Shown: positions 15,101 through 27,599, numbered from the stretch's first letter. The stretch: 64,000 nucleotides of DNA from Halocaridina rubra (GCA_037179515.1 JAXCGZ010011600.1:12501-76500), one strand, 5' to 3'. Notes: generated by a model from the sequence alone, not told the origin. A program made the numbers and translations.

Positions 15101-18100
15101 AAATCCCAGCAGAAGATCATATCAAAACATTTTTATATTGATTACGAAGTCTAAAGGTGAATGTGCCTCAAGTTATTAGCAGGAGTGGAGGTGTTTCCTC
15201 ATGAATAATATTGGTTCATAGACATTTCGTACAGTAAATACCTTATCAGAGAAGAGCTAAAGACTTACAGTATATGTTTAATATTTTCTGTTAGGTGATG
15301 CTTACGCAATAGAATTTGGTATTACAAATACCTCTTTGAAGCAGAGAAGAAGTGTTGAAGCAAAGAAATAAAGTGGAGAGCTTCAAGTGACATTAATGTA
15401 TTAGCAGTTTAAGCAGAGAAACTAAAGTATTTTAAGTGATACATATTACAACTCACAGCTAAGAAAATTGATTGCTTCAAGTAATACTTTTACAATAGCA
15501 TTATGAAAAACAAAACAAGAGATTATTAGAACAAAGCAGAGTTACATTAGAAGTTTTTCTCTTTTAATGATACTTATGCAAAAGCAATTGCATAGCAAAT
15601 ATCTTATCTGAGCAGAGTAGTTACAGTATATGAGTATTACTACTTTATATAGCTAATACCTCATCTGAGCAGCAAGGAGACAATGTTTTCTATTGGAATT
15701 TCTACAACACTGAAAAGATATAATACAAGTACAGCCCTACCACTTAAACTTTGTGGTTAACAAACTAACCACATATATTATAATTTCTTTTCTTGCAATG
15801 ATTAGTGTGGCAAATTATATTTACAACTAACAATTGAGATGGCAAACAAAAATGATGCAATAATGAGTGGAAATTCCTTGTCCACTGTTAAGCAAAAAAT
15901 CTATCAAATACAAATGTTGTAATCATTTCACGATATACAACTCAACAGTCCAATTTGGGGCCTGTATGCATAGATGCACAAGTGTGTATGAGTGCTAATA
16001 CATGCGACTATGAAAGCCGGAAAGTAAGAGTGCAATATTAGTAAATAAGTATTGATAGAAGTTATATTTGTACATTCATGATTAAAACATCTTTAGCAAA
16101 AGCCTACAACTACTCAAAATAAAAAAAATACATTAGTTCTTCATTTAACTACCAAGCTAAAGATCTTAGTAAACATGACAGCCAAGCAACTGATCATTAA
16201 AAACAGAAAACAATGAAACTTGTCATGCTTAATTGTTACAAGCAAGACCAACATAGCACTCATACATTCATAATTTATATCATATACAAATGACACACAT
16301 TAGGGTAGCAATACAGAAAGGGAAGGATACTTAGGAGGTATTTATCATGGTTCTGAAATAAAGATACCTCGATGCAATATTTTTGACTAACTTTTGATGT
16401 CTTTTTTCTCACCATTAATATGCAAGTTAATGACGTACTGTATTTCAATAAAAAAAGGTTTCAATTTTGAAAATGGACTTGCATGATGAGTACTGTATGA
16501 TATATAAGAAAATAATAAAATAAGACCCATTCAAAAGTACAATACAAGAATAGGTGCATTCTAGTACTGTACTTTGAGAAGGTGACCAGTTAGTCACGAA
16601 AATGATAAGGACTTCACAAATTTTTCCTAATGTTTTCTTTAATGGGCCTTTTCTTACCATATTAGACTGCATGATAGCAGTTCAGTGTTGTTATTCATAT
16701 TGAAATATATTAACACATGAAGAGATCTTAAGGGGATAAGAGCTATAGCATGTAAAGAACTCACCCTCACCTGCTCACAAATACCACAAAATGGAAATAC
16801 TGTATGTCAAAAAATAAAATAAAATTTTAAGGCAAGATGACTTTCGTTGCACATGAGCAAAGCACTGACTATGTAAGTAAGGTATAAAGGTTTATATAAA
16901 AATTTAAACTGTTTACAATTTAAATGATTACTGACTGAAAAAAGATATTAATCTGTAAATATGATTATAAAAAGAGGTTTTATATGAGACGCAGAGCCAC
17001 GAATACCGCAGTGGAACACAAGATACACCAACTGCGGCAACTTCCTAGAAGGCAAATACAATATAAAATTTGCCTGCATGATATACATCAGGAAACAGAA
17101 GAAAGAAAAGTCACACAAATCTTAAAAGTGATCCGTCACTTACTTTTTAAAATACAGAGGAATAAAGATGTACAGTACTCGAAATGAAGTACGTGCAGAT
17201 CGACTATACTGTCTATTATGTATATTTATATACTGTACTTATATATATTTCTTTTTATAGTCTAAAGATTCATTTGGAATGTCTAAGAATGCTATAAAGA
17301 GCTTCATTAGTCCACAACAATTGTTCAGATTTATACATGAGCCATTTTACAACTATGACCAAAAGATGTGTGCAATCTAGCTCTTTGCTCCCACTGCTTA
17401 TCCATCGACAATGCCATTCTAGAAAACCGCTCCAACTGAAGCGTAGAAGTGTTAGCCCAATTTGTATTGTCTTTATCTGTGTGTTCTTTTTTCCTCCATC
17501 ACACGAAAATAAATTTTGAAACATAAGCCAATGACCTCTTTAAAATAATCATTTAAATTTTTTTTTTATCAAAGTTCTGGCATTTATACATTATCCACTC
17601 ACGCAAATGATTAAAGTTTGGTGACAAAACGACTCGAGATACATAATTTTTGTACTTCCTATTAACACTCATATGCTCTAGAATACATAAAAGACAAGTG
17701 AAAACTTGAAATATAATCAATGGGTATCAATTTGTGAGCCATTTAGTGTATACACAAAATGGTTTATATAATGATGCTGCAATGAATATGCTTAATATCT
17801 TAAAAGTTCCGTTTACAGAAAGCATAAAAAATTTTACTTTTCAGTAGTTATGTGGAAAGATATACTTATTGTCACCATTCAGTGAGATTTATAATGATGA
17901 GAGCAGCAAGTGACGAGAACGCTCTCACTAAAGTCAATACGATCTACGGACAGAGAACGTCAAAAGGGACTGCTTTGCCAATGAACATTCAGTCACTTGC
18001 AGTTTCTCAAAAGCAATAGAAATGAGTTTGTGAACATTTATCAAAATGAATGAAGATTCATTTTGTGTGTCTGGGAGTGCATTATTCAAGAACCTGCTCA

Positions 18101-21100
18101 TATTCTTTAAATGTTCCTTCATCACCATTATGAGATACTATTGAGTCACTGTTAACTGCAATTGGCAGCAGTCAGAGATAAGATACGTGGGAGCAGGTGA
18201 GAGTTTTGGCCATGTATAAACTTAAGCACGTGAAGGAAGTTGGGCACACCTATCGGGAGTGAACTTCCAAGCAGAGAGTTCATTTTGCGTTTCCTCCATC
18301 TTACTCCGTGCCGAGTCCAAGTCTCGTTTCAGCCTTTCAAAGAGAAGATTCACGGCTGGATCAAGAAGACAATTTCTCAAACCACCTACACCAGCTGACA
18401 TGTTCTTCAACTCCTGAATCTGAGCCTGTCAAAATTAAATGTTTATAAATAATAATCATGCTGTACAGATGTAATTATCATAATGGTAATCCTTTAATAA
18501 TTAACGTACTTGCACAAAGCTGGATTTGAAGGACTATTACATCATCTACAAAAACAAGCTAAATATAAGCAAATATTCCATAATTAATTATAATACTATT
18601 CAGCTTACTACATATTAAAGTATTGCAATATAAACATAATTTCTAGTATCAATAAGAAATGAAAAATAAAATTAACACTATACAAAGAAGATGACTAAGA
18701 ATATGTTAAATTAAGAAAAAAAAAAATTTTTACTCACCCCCATATCCTGTAATTCATGCTCTTTACTGGACAATCTCATGATGTGATACTGCTCCTTACG
18801 TTGTAATTCTGCTAATTGACCTTTTAGTCTCTCTTCATTCTCTCTTGCTCCGTGGAGTTCCTCCACTAAATAAATAAAAAAAAAAAAAAGGTCAACTTGG
18901 CCTTAAACAAGATCGACACAAAAACAGGTACTCACGCACACAAATACAAACATAAACACACATGCGCACAGGCACCCCATAACTAACAATACACACAACC
19001 AAAGAAAAAAATAGTGAAATTATTTTGTTTTTGTATTTTTAATTAGTGCACAAAAGTATAGGCTTGCAAGGCATACAATAGCATCTAGTGTGCATCCACA
19101 TCTCCCTCTCAGCATCTCAACAGCAGCCTGACACGTGAGAAACTATAATTATGAAACAGCAACTATTATGTTTACGCATAAATATACACTGCCATATCCC
19201 AAAATAAGGAAACTTCAGTGTTGCTACATAAAACATCCTGATTTTTATATTAATAGCTTTGATCAATATAGCAATTCCATGTAAACTCAAAAGCATCTAC
19301 AACAGAAAACAGTTCTAATTTATAGAGCAATTATTGCTATACTCCAAAGAAAAGTACAACGGATAATTACCTTGATTTCCACAGCAAACACAATTACAGT
19401 TCGTTGTCAACTTACAACCTATACAACTTATATCCATTTGTTTGACTTTGCAAATGCCACCACAAATATATACCATACTTCTAGCAATAAAAATACTATT
19501 CTGGCAACATAATTGTTGTTCAGCAGGACATAAAACAGTTTTTCATCTCTTTCTACTTCTAGTGTTAGCAGCCATTGCAGTAAGTTCTCATTTGTTTGTG
19601 TTTTATCAATCATTCTTCAAAACCCCCAAAATATTTACAAAAAGAATGTCATCTCTGTCAACTCCTAGAAGTGACTAGAAGGAAAGCAGCACCATCGATC
19701 ATGAAATAAAGTTAAATATTATTAGGCAGTAGGAGGGATGAAAAAAGTTAATGTGATAGCAGGTGATGTTATCATACTCTACCAATTCGACGACTTTAAA
19801 AGAAAAAGAGAATTCTTTGAGCTGTGAAAGGTTCAGGAACCATGCAAACAACTGCAGTAATGAAGCAACGGATGGGGCCAATAAATGGAAAAATTATTGC
19901 ATATATGGATGGATGATAAAATCCATATGCACACATTTTTAAGCCTTTTGCAGTGCAAATGAAGGCTATAAATCTATTCCGGATTTGAAAAATAAAGCCA
20001 GTGGAGAATAGTTTCAAGAATTTGTGGTAAGTACTAGATGGTTTTAAAGATTCAAGAAGAGGTTAAATATCTTATGAATATGTTTGTGTCATGCGAAGTA
20101 GTGACTGAAGTCAAGGAATATATATATAATCTGAGGACCCTTTAGATGAAATTATTATGGGAGAAGGGTCCCACAAGCAGAGCAGATTTTTAATGTGGAT
20201 TGGACAGAGATGTTTTGGAAACGGATGCCAGCATGCACTTACATCCACAAAAAAGCCAAAAGCATGCCTGGATTTAGGTAATTTAAGGAGAGGCTGCCTT
20301 TGCTGCTTGGTGGCATAATCGCAGGTTTTAAGCTTGTGCTTCCTGGTTCATCATTATAAAAACCCACAGGCAATATAGAATGTGAACAAGCAAATGTTGC
20401 CTGTTTACTTTTGTTCTAACCCTAAAGTTTGGAAGATGCAGGCACTGGTCAGAGACTGGTTGCTATATACTTTATTCGTCAAGTTTGGGAATACTGTTGG
20501 GAGATAGAAATTATGTTCAAGATTTTGCTGGTCTTGCATAATGTGCTTGGACATCCACCTCATGTAATCACTCTCCATCCAAATGATTAAGTGAATTTTT
20601 TTTTGCCCTCAAAATGACTCCACTCATCAAGCCTAGGGATCGAGGTTTGCTCGCTGCCTTCAAAGCCAACTATCTTTTGAACCACCTTCACCCAAGTAAT
20701 AGCTGCTACAGATGCTGATCCACAACTGGAAAAGAGTGACATTTTACAGTGTATCAAAAATATTGCTACCTCGTGAGAGGCTGGGATGAAGACTTGCATG
20801 AATGGGGTCTGGAACGAGTGTAAAACGTTGTGCGAATACAGTTTATGAAAAATAAAGAAACTTGTTATAGAACTGCGTTTGGGATGTGAACCGAAAGATG
20901 TCGATAATTGCCTGATCAAGAAGCCAGCGGACTAACAAATGAGGAACTGATCACTTTCGAAGAAAAAAAAAGAGTGGGAGAAGAAGAAAGGAGGCCTGAA
21001 GCAGAGAAAAGAGGAGTAACTGGTAAGAGAATTCACAGCGAAGAGCTCATCTGAAGGCTTTTCCCTACTAAATACTGTACAGCTCTAACCATTTTCAGGC

Positions 21101-22343
21101 AATGGATTCCAACACAGAAAAATTTGCTAGGGTTGCATAAAGATTAAAGAGGGTTTTCCATGCATATCCTAAAATCTATGAAGCAAAAAGGAATGAACAA
21201 TGCCAACAACGCTCAGAATGTTTGTGAAAAAATCAATGCCTCTGGCTACCTCGAGTGCCAGTTTGTGCTTGGCTGTGAGTCAGAGAAGTCGTTATCAGAT
21301 ATAGTACTTGAGATATCCATAGGCTTTTTACCAATCATGTTGAGCTTTCTCTGACTTGTTAGATTCTTTTTCTTTTTAAAAATATAATTTACTTTTTATC
21401 ATTTTTTTCATATAATAAAACTTTAAAATTATAATTTTACTATTATAATTACTTATTATTATTAATAATAGTATGTTTTAACCTTTAAAATGCTAAGACA
21501 CCAATGGATAAAAACGAACAGTGACTGCTGCTAACAGTAAACTAAGAATAAGATGAAAATATGAGCATCTCAGGAAGATGTTATTGCTGCAGGCAGCGGA
21601 AACTATCGCAAGCCCAGCGGGACAAAACTTGCACTGCCAGATGCAGTGAATTCTTGGCCAGAGAAACTAAATATATTTGTGGTCACAATTGTCAAGCTGA
21701 AATCTCAAGTGACTACCTTTGCAACAAAAGTTCTGATTTTTTAGCAAGTAAAAATGAACTTAATAGTAACATAAACAGAACATGGTACTGATTTTAAAAT
21801 TCTGGAAAAAAAAAAAATCTGAAATACATCATGAAGAAACAAACCTTCTCTCTCTAATGCCTCCATTCGATTCTGTAAGCAATCTAAGAATTTTTCTTGA
21901 AGAGCCCATTTCTCAGCAAACTCTTCTTTGGAAATAGTAGATAACTGTTCAGGGGATATATATACACGTTCTGGGGCACAACTGGCATCTCCAGTCACAC
22001 TACTTTCTTCTTCGCCTTCTTCTTCTGGAGTGTGTTGGGGAGTCACAACAGCACGAGTAGGTGACGACCATGATGCTGCAGGAGTGACGGTGGTTGCTGC
22101 CGATGCGGAAGCTGTTGTGGGTGGAGTTATCGGCGTTAATGCTGCTGATACACTTGTGGATAATGGCGAATTCAGTGAAACAGATTCTACAGTTGAATTC
22201 GTAACAGTTGTGTTGGTGACGCTGAGTGTGCCAACTGTTGCAGAACTACAAGTGGTGGTAGTGGTGGAAACAATAGTGTTTGAAATAGGTGCTGAGGCCT
22301 CCACTTTTGACACTTGATCTTCCTCCACTCCGTCTCCACTCAT
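11603..22343 (-). CDS. WTAP: WTAP / Fl(2)d, regulatory subunit of the m6A mRNA methyltransferase complex
   Basis: Five coding exons (21845-22343, 18738-18865, 18250-18425, 13822-13976, 11603-12165) with GT-AG borders and compatible phases give 1521 coding bases, 506 aa plus stop. WTAP binds the METTL3-METTL14 dimer, brings it to nuclear speckles and affects splicing. Residues 1-125 are a Ser/Thr/Ala/Val-rich extension absent from the 396 aa human protein. The conserved part starts near ISPEQLSTISKEEFAEKW, matching the LSETDFKVMARDELILRW region of human WTAP. A long coiled coil follows, including DPAVNLLFERLK, NELSAWKFTPD, QLMAKCRLLIKENEELGR and LDEFLLEMDEDTEGMQ, the most conserved blocks of the family. 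After about residue 360 the tail is acidic and disordered. An acceptor one base before the ATG means that a 5' non-coding exon lies upstream. The neighbour SOD2 is divergent. Confidence 0.95.
12166..13821 (-). other. WTAP intron 4 with weak LINE 5'-end-like fragments
   Basis: No extra exon is visible. Two stretches, about 12815-12900 (plus) and 13190-13310 (minus), resemble the 5' leader of the RTE-like LINE at 32.18 kb: a TGTCGTAAGAGGC-like core followed by a G-rich ACTAAAAG block. A short ATA/ATG triplet-rich run lies at 13310-13345. The relation is weak and seen by eye only. Confidence 0.35.
13822..13976 (-). other. WTAP: WTAP coding exon 4
   Basis: 155 bases, acceptor TTTTCTTCAG, donor GTAATA, phase 1 out. 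It codes residues 268-319, with NTGKQLMAKCRLLIKENEEL and LAKLEGELALQRNFSEELKK, the coiled coil that continues into the last exon. Confidence 0.95.
13977..18249 (-). other. WTAP intron 3, 4.3 kb
   Basis: AT-rich, with no coding exon detected. It contains the perfect hairpin described at 14336-14374. A possible cryptic acceptor on the minus strand near 17058 (TTGCCTTCTAG) opens a short frame, but no donor or conserved protein supports an exon. Confidence 0.5.
14336..14374. repeat. Perfect 15-base hairpin in WTAP intron
   Basis: AATACTTTTCATTGT (14336-14350) and its exact complement (14360-14374) are separated by 9 bases. The stem is short for a microRNA precursor. It may be the remnant of a foldback element. 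Confidence 0.6.
18250..18425 (-). other. WTAP: WTAP coding exon 3
   Basis: 176 bases, acceptor TTTTGACAG, donor GTGTGC, phase 2 out. It codes residues 210-267 and carries LLDPAVNLLFERLK and NELSAWKFTPD, the signature blocks of the family. Confidence 0.95.
18738..18865 (-). other. WTAP: WTAP coding exon 2
   Basis: 128 bases, phase 1 in and phase 0 out, acceptor TTTATTTAG, donor GTGAGT. It codes residues 167-209, coiled coil, with MRLSSKEHELQDMG matching MRLATKEQEMQE of human WTAP. Confidence 0.92.
18866..21844 (-). other. WTAP intron 1 (between the first two coding exons)
   Basis: About 3 kb. Its right part is filled by the Tigger relic on the opposite strand (19730-21340); the rest is AT-rich without recognised content. 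Confidence 0.55.
19730..21340 (+). pseudogene. Tigger transposase relic inside WTAP intron
   Basis: Reading the three plus frames in order gives a decayed Tigger/CENP-B-like transposase. FWKRMPACTYIHKK and a following MPGF at about 20210-20275 correspond to the block before the first catalytic Asp. FKILLVLHNVLGHPP at about 20518-20562 corresponds to VLDNAPGHP, with the catalytic Asp changed to His. CMNGVWN at about 20796 and LTNEELITFEE at about 20930 correspond to the C-terminal part. Many stops and frameshifts mean no function remains. It lies antisense to WTAP, so it would be spliced out. Confidence 0.8.
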
Positions 22344-22344
22344 C
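21845..22344 (-). other. WTAP: WTAP exon with start codon (coding exon 1)
   Basis: The sequence TTCATTACAG directly precedes G-ATG, so transcription starts further upstream. The exon codes residues 1-166 and ends GAG AGA GAA G before GTTTGT, phase 1. It contains the whole Ser/Thr-rich extension, with runs of Thr and Ala, and the first conserved helix (EKWALQEKFLDCLQNRMEAL). Confidence 0.9.
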
Positions 22345-22665
<321 letters not shown>

Positions 22666-22678
22666 CAGTACATTATAT

Positions 22679-24115
22679 GATAAGACAGAATATGTGATCG
22701 CGGAAGTGCAGAGTGGTTTTAGGAGAGGTAGAGATTGTATAGATCAGATTTTTACAGTTAGGCAGTTATGTGAGAAATATTTAGCAAAGGGTAAGGATGT
22801 GTATTTTGCATTTCTGGATCTGGAGAAAGCATATGATAAAGTTGATAGAGAGGCTATGTGGAATGTTTTGAGATTATATGGAATCAATGGTAAATTGTTG
22901 CATGCAGTGAAGAGTTTGTATGAGGGTAGTAGAGCTTTTGTTAGGGTAGGGAATGAAGTGAGTGAGTGGTTTCCAGTGAGTGTGGGACTGAGACAGGGAT
23001 GTGTGATGTCACCATGGCTGTTCAATTTGTATATTGATGGAGTTGTAAGAGAGGTGAATGAGCGAGTGCGTGGTCGAGGTTTGAGAATGGTAGATGGGGA
23101 TAATAACGAGTGGGAGCTGAATCAGTTGCTGTTTGCAGATGATACTGTGGTGGTGGCAGATTCAGAGGAAAAGCTGTGTCAGTTAGTGTCAGAATTTGGA
23201 ATGGTGTGTGAGAGAAGGAAGCTGTGAGTGAATGTGGGAAAGAGTAAGGTTATGAGGTGTACAAGAAATGAGGATGGCGCTGGATTGAATGTTATGTTGA
23301 ATGGAGAGACACTTGAGGAGGTTAATCAGTTTAAGTATTTAGGCTCGGTTACAGCTGCAAATGGTGGAGTGGAAGCAGATGTGTGTCACAGAGTAAATGA
23401 AGGATGTAAAGTGTTGGGTGCATTGAAAGGAGTGATGAAGAATAGAAGGTTGGAAATGAATGTTAAGAAAGTTTTGTATGAGAAAGTGGTTGTGCCAACT
23501 GTGATGTATGGATCAGTTATGGGGTATGAAAGTAAGTGAGAGACGGACACTAAATGTGTTTGAGATGAAATGCCTGAGGAGTATGATTGGTGTATCTCGA
23601 TTGGATAGGGTTAGGAATGAAGTGGTGAGAGCAAGAACGGGTGTGAGGAGAGAAATTGCAGCCAGAGTAGATATGAATGTTCTGAGATGGTTTGGCCATG
23701 TGGAAAGGATGGATGATGAAAGGCTGCTGAAAAAGGTGATGAATGCGAGAGTTGATGGGAGAAATGCTAGAGGGAGGCCTAGGTTTGGATGGATGGATGG
23801 AGTAAGGAGAGCCCTGAATGATAGGAGGATGGATGTGAGGGAAGCAAGCGAGCGTGCTAGGAATAGGAATGAGTGGCGAGCGATTGTGACGCAGCTCTGA
23901 TGGGCATCTGCTGTTACCACGGGGCTGCATTTTACAGAGATAGCCCTGTGGTAGGGGCAGTAGGAGGAGCTGGCAGTTGTGAAGCGACACAGGTTGTGGA
24001 AGAGCCGGGAGGATGGGCTGTGGCACTCCAGCAGTGCCATCTGAACAGTCGCTAGCTCCCTCGTCATTGCCCATAGACCAAAGTAATCCCCCTATTTGTT
24101 TTCCTTTCTTGATGT
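22679..24115 (+). pseudogene. RTE-like LINE copy 1, 5'-truncated reverse transcriptase, broken
   Basis: This copy starts inside the RT domain (GATAAGACAGAATATGTGAT) and carries QSGFRRGRDCIDQI, LDLEKAYDKVDREAMW, VGLRQGCVMSPWLFNLYIDG and the catalytic FADDT, then the C-terminal domain with [35 protein letters not shown] and a stop at 23898-23900. Two breaks are seen: an in-frame TGA at 23225-23227 where copy 2 has CAA, and a frameshift near 23514 where two bases present in copy 2 are missing. The 3' UTR continues to 24115, where an LTR element interrupts it; its last 40 bases and (TA)n tail resume at 31580. The RTE-like assignment is from motif style. Confidence 0.88.
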
Positions 24116-24903
24116 TGACGTATGAGTTTTAGACTTCCACTTGGACTCACACTTTGTCAAGATGACTGGGTGATCTCACCGCTGGTCATCACTGACGTGG
24201 GGGGTTATGGCTCTTCCACAGTATGCCGCCACTGACGTAGGGATTTTATGATTATCCCCTTCTAATGACACCACTGCCGTAGGGCTTTTCCTCCTACGTA
24301 GATATGTTTATAATTATGGTAGCGTGGTTACAAGGCACTGAACATTTGTACCTGATGGGTACAAGGTAAGAATGGACACGCAGTGAATCCTTTACTTATA
24401 TTTATTCTAGAGTACAACACATCCGACGCTTCAATGCCCCTATGCCTCAAATGGCCCAATGGCCCAATGGCCCAATGGCCCCCACCCTATGACTATCACA
24501 GTCTATGATCTATTCGTGCCCCTGGCAATATCTAACTGTCTCTGCCCTGGGTGGCTCTTTAAATACCCCCAGGGGCAGGGCGTGGCTTAACATCCAATTC
24601 TCCAATGAAATCAGTCAGATCTAATCCTAGCAAATCAGCGCCAGGTTCAAAGTGGAATCCCTCCTACTTCCGGGGAGAAGTTATTGGGCATTTCTCCTGG
24701 GCAGGTTCCTTCATACGAAACACAAGTTTATGTATGTTGTGGTTTAGGAAATGGCTAACTTCCTGTCCTTTCTCGCCCTTCTCGATGCCAGGTCCATAAG
24801 TCTCACGGTTCCGGTCATATATTTCCTTGGCACTTTCTACAAACATTGTAATAAAATATCCGTGCCCTCGACCAACCGTTTCCGCTCCGGAAGTCATACG
24901 ACA
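24116..24903 (-). repeat. 3' LTR (788 bases)
   Basis: In the sense of the element (minus strand) it runs TGTCG...ACGTCA. A TATTTAAA box lies at 24558-24565 and AATAAA at 24401-24406, about 155 bases further, giving a U3-R-U5 layout. A short tandem of AATGGCCC-type units lies at about 24450-24480. The last 25 bases of the LTR (24121-24140) differ from the other LTR by several substitutions and one base of length. Confidence 0.92.
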
Positions 24904-24914
24904 TCCCTCCCAAC
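24904..24914 (-). other. Polypurine tract candidate
   Basis: On the minus strand GTTGGGAGGGA directly precedes the TG of the 3' LTR, the expected place for the plus-strand primer of reverse transcription. Confidence 0.7.
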
Positions 24915-26050
24915 CAAAACTGAAATATCTCTTATTTCAGTCGAAGCATGGACTAGTTTTCCGGGAGCTCTTGGACATATCCTAGCTAACATTAGTTTAC
25001 AATAGAAATGGGGCCGAATTATTTAAGCTATTTTCTAAGAATTCCTATACAAATTACACAAACATAACATGTAGAGAGTACTTTTACAGACAACTAGAGC
25101 ATGCAGGGTCTATGTCCTTGTTGGAAATCTGAAATACAAACATATTCTTATATCTGAGAACAACATAATTCCAGTGTGAAACTAGGATTAAACATTAATT
25201 AAGATCAAAAAGTCAGTTTAAATCAAAACATTAATTCATCTACTTCTCTCGTTTCTTTAAAAGACAAAATTGAGTTAATTACAGTAGGATTATGACTCAT
25301 TTAGAACATTAGCAAACAATTAAGTAGAGTATTAGCATGTATAAACAGGTAAAATGCAATAGACTATAACATCAACAGTAATTTCTATAAGAGACCCTAC
25401 CTTCATAAATTCTATTCCTATCATTATTAGGGGCATTGATTTGTCTTAAAACTAAGCCTTAAAAACTACTCCTGAAACAAAACATGTTTGACTGTGTGTA
25501 AAGTCAAAATATTTATCGGTTTTTATATGCAATTACTATTCAGAGACCATTTAACATAAAAACTCAATGAATCTAAGGATTAAATCATAATTCAAATAAT
25601 AAGAATGCTAAAACAAAACACTAATATTATTTAAGCAGAAAATAACTTATTAGTCTTAGTTCTCATCTTACACTTTATCAATGGCACTTACTCAACACTA
25701 TATTTAAGGGAGACTCTGAGTTTGCGCTTAAAATTTTCTTAAAGCTAGCAAAACAAAAAAATAAACGTAAAAATAAAAATATTTTGTCTCCCCTTTTTTT
25801 TCTTTTTAAAATACCCTTTTTTCTCTTTTCACTAAAGTTCGGACATGTATAGGGATCATTTTTTTCTTTCTCATTTACGTGGCTTTTAAAGGTATTATTT
25901 AAAATATTTTAAAATATTTCTGCGTTTCTTTTCCTCTCTTTTTACTACCGTTATGACTCGTACGGGGATCTCCTTGTTTCTGGGATTTCATCAAGATTAC
26001 CTGGGTTTTTAAAGTAGTTTTAAAATTTTTATTCTTTTAGGACTGTCCTC

Positions 26051-26299
26051 TCTCTGTCTCGGACGACTTTCGTTTTCTGTCTAGGACGACTTTCGTTCTC
26101 TGTGTCTCGGACGACTTTCGTTTTCTGTCTAGGACGACTTTCGTTCTCTCTGTCTCGGACGACTTTCGTTTTCTGTCTAGGACGACTTTCGTTCTCTGTG
26201 TCTCGGACGACTTTCGTTTTCTCTATCTCGGACGACTTTCGTTTTCTGTCTAGGACGACTTTCGTTCTCTCTGTCTCGGACGACTTTCGTTTTCTGTCC
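26051..26299. repeat. Minisatellite of alternating 23- and 25-base units
   Basis: Ten copies of GGACGACTTTCGTT start at 26061, 26084, 26109, 26132, 26157, 26180, 26205, 26230, 26253 and 26278. Spacing alternates 23/25 with one exception (26205 to 26230), and the units alternate between TCTCGG and TCTAGG starts, so the real period is about 48 bases. The Ser/Arg/Thr-rich frame across it is a repeat artefact. Confidence 0.95.
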
Positions 26300-27596
26300 C
26301 TTGCTCATGAATTCTTGCTAGGTGCGATTCCCCGGTTTCTGTCGGCGGACTCTTACGCTTTCACATCCCCCGCCCGTCCTCGCTGCAGGCCCAGGTTTGT
26401 TGCCATAACCCTGTTTCTTGGTTAGGCAGAGCAAAAAGGACCAGGAAGGGGCCCCACACCTCGCGAATCCTTCCAGCCTGGCTTGCTCGTCCTGCCCTCG
26501 ACCGATCTTGACTAAGACCTCCCACGCAGGAGACCTGCAACGTCACAGCGGTTCTCTTCCTTTACGGCCCTCGCACGTACCTTCGAAGTAGATCTCAGGA
26601 TGAAAGTTTGAACCTATATCACTACTACAGTTGTAAGAAAGGTTCCCTATGACTTCAGGGTACCAACAATGGCCATACATTGGTAATCGAGGCTATACTG
26701 TGCCTCCCCTGCAACTGCAAGTGATTGCAATCTCTATTCAATGGGCATTAGGGACTTGTCTGACGGACAAAATCTAAAGACTTTTTAGAACTTGCAGGTC
26801 GGGGCTGCCTAGGAATAGGGTGGTGATGGAAGGTATGTGTCTACACAACTAGATTATTATTCCAAGATACTTAGGACTTAGCAACTGCTACATAGCATTA
26901 CTCTACTATAAATGTCAAAAAGAATAATCACTGAATACTGAGAAAAGCCACTAAAGAAACATTCTTATTAGCGGTGGCTACAGTAACATCAAGTATGAAT
27001 TCAGATAAAAGATACAAATCATCAAGTTACTGCTGATTTCATTTCAAAAATAATAATTAGCAACAGGCCATTGAGAGATAGCAACGATATCAGTCAACAT
27101 AATAACATTACTAATAATCATGATCTAAAATAAGAATAATAAACAATAAAAATAAATATACTAAATCAAAAATATCAATATATATACAATGGAGGCTGGC
27201 ATTCAGAAGTAAGAACAGAGTTCTATACTTATATTTCATAGTGATGCTTATTCTAACACAGTCTCCTTTAATATTCAAATTCCTGCTGTCATAATCAATG
27301 TATATATATATAGCATAAGTGGCAACTTGCTGGCTCCACAACTTGTCAATGGGAGCTCTACCTATTCTCTAAACAGTTGCGACATGTGGCAATAATATTT
27401 ATGCAAATGGCGGTACTACCGATGTCTTATCAGTATTTATGCAATACAGCATGCAACAATCTATCAACTGAAATAAAATGTAAGCATAATTATCGCCTAG
27501 CTTCGCTGGAATAAAAACAAAAAGGAAAAATCAAAGACGGCAACGTCCTGTTAGCAGCAGGAGAGGTCTCTGTCAGTTTCAGAGTCGAGTGAAAGG

Positions 27597-27599
<3 letters not shown>

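Noticed and set aside
16984..17187. 67 aa plus-strand frame or a cryptic minus-strand exon
   Set aside because: No donor, no conserved protein and location inside a WTAP intron; treated as chance.
21928..22317. 129 aa plus-strand frame
   Set aside because: Antisense of the WTAP first coding exon, whose splice sites and homology are clear.
23513..24074. Long minus-strand frames of 174-184 aa
   Set aside because: Antisense shadows of the purine-rich LINE reverse transcriptase; Leu/Ser/Pro/His-rich with no family resemblance.
24605..24897. Small frames present twice (also at 31277-31593)
   Set aside because: They lie inside the two LTRs, start at different sites in the LTR and have no protein-like features; duplication is explained by the LTRs.
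26102..26425. 107 aa frame with repeated SRTTFVF
   Set aside because: Generated by the 23/25-base minisatellite in a non-coding part of the LTR element; strand is opposite to the element.
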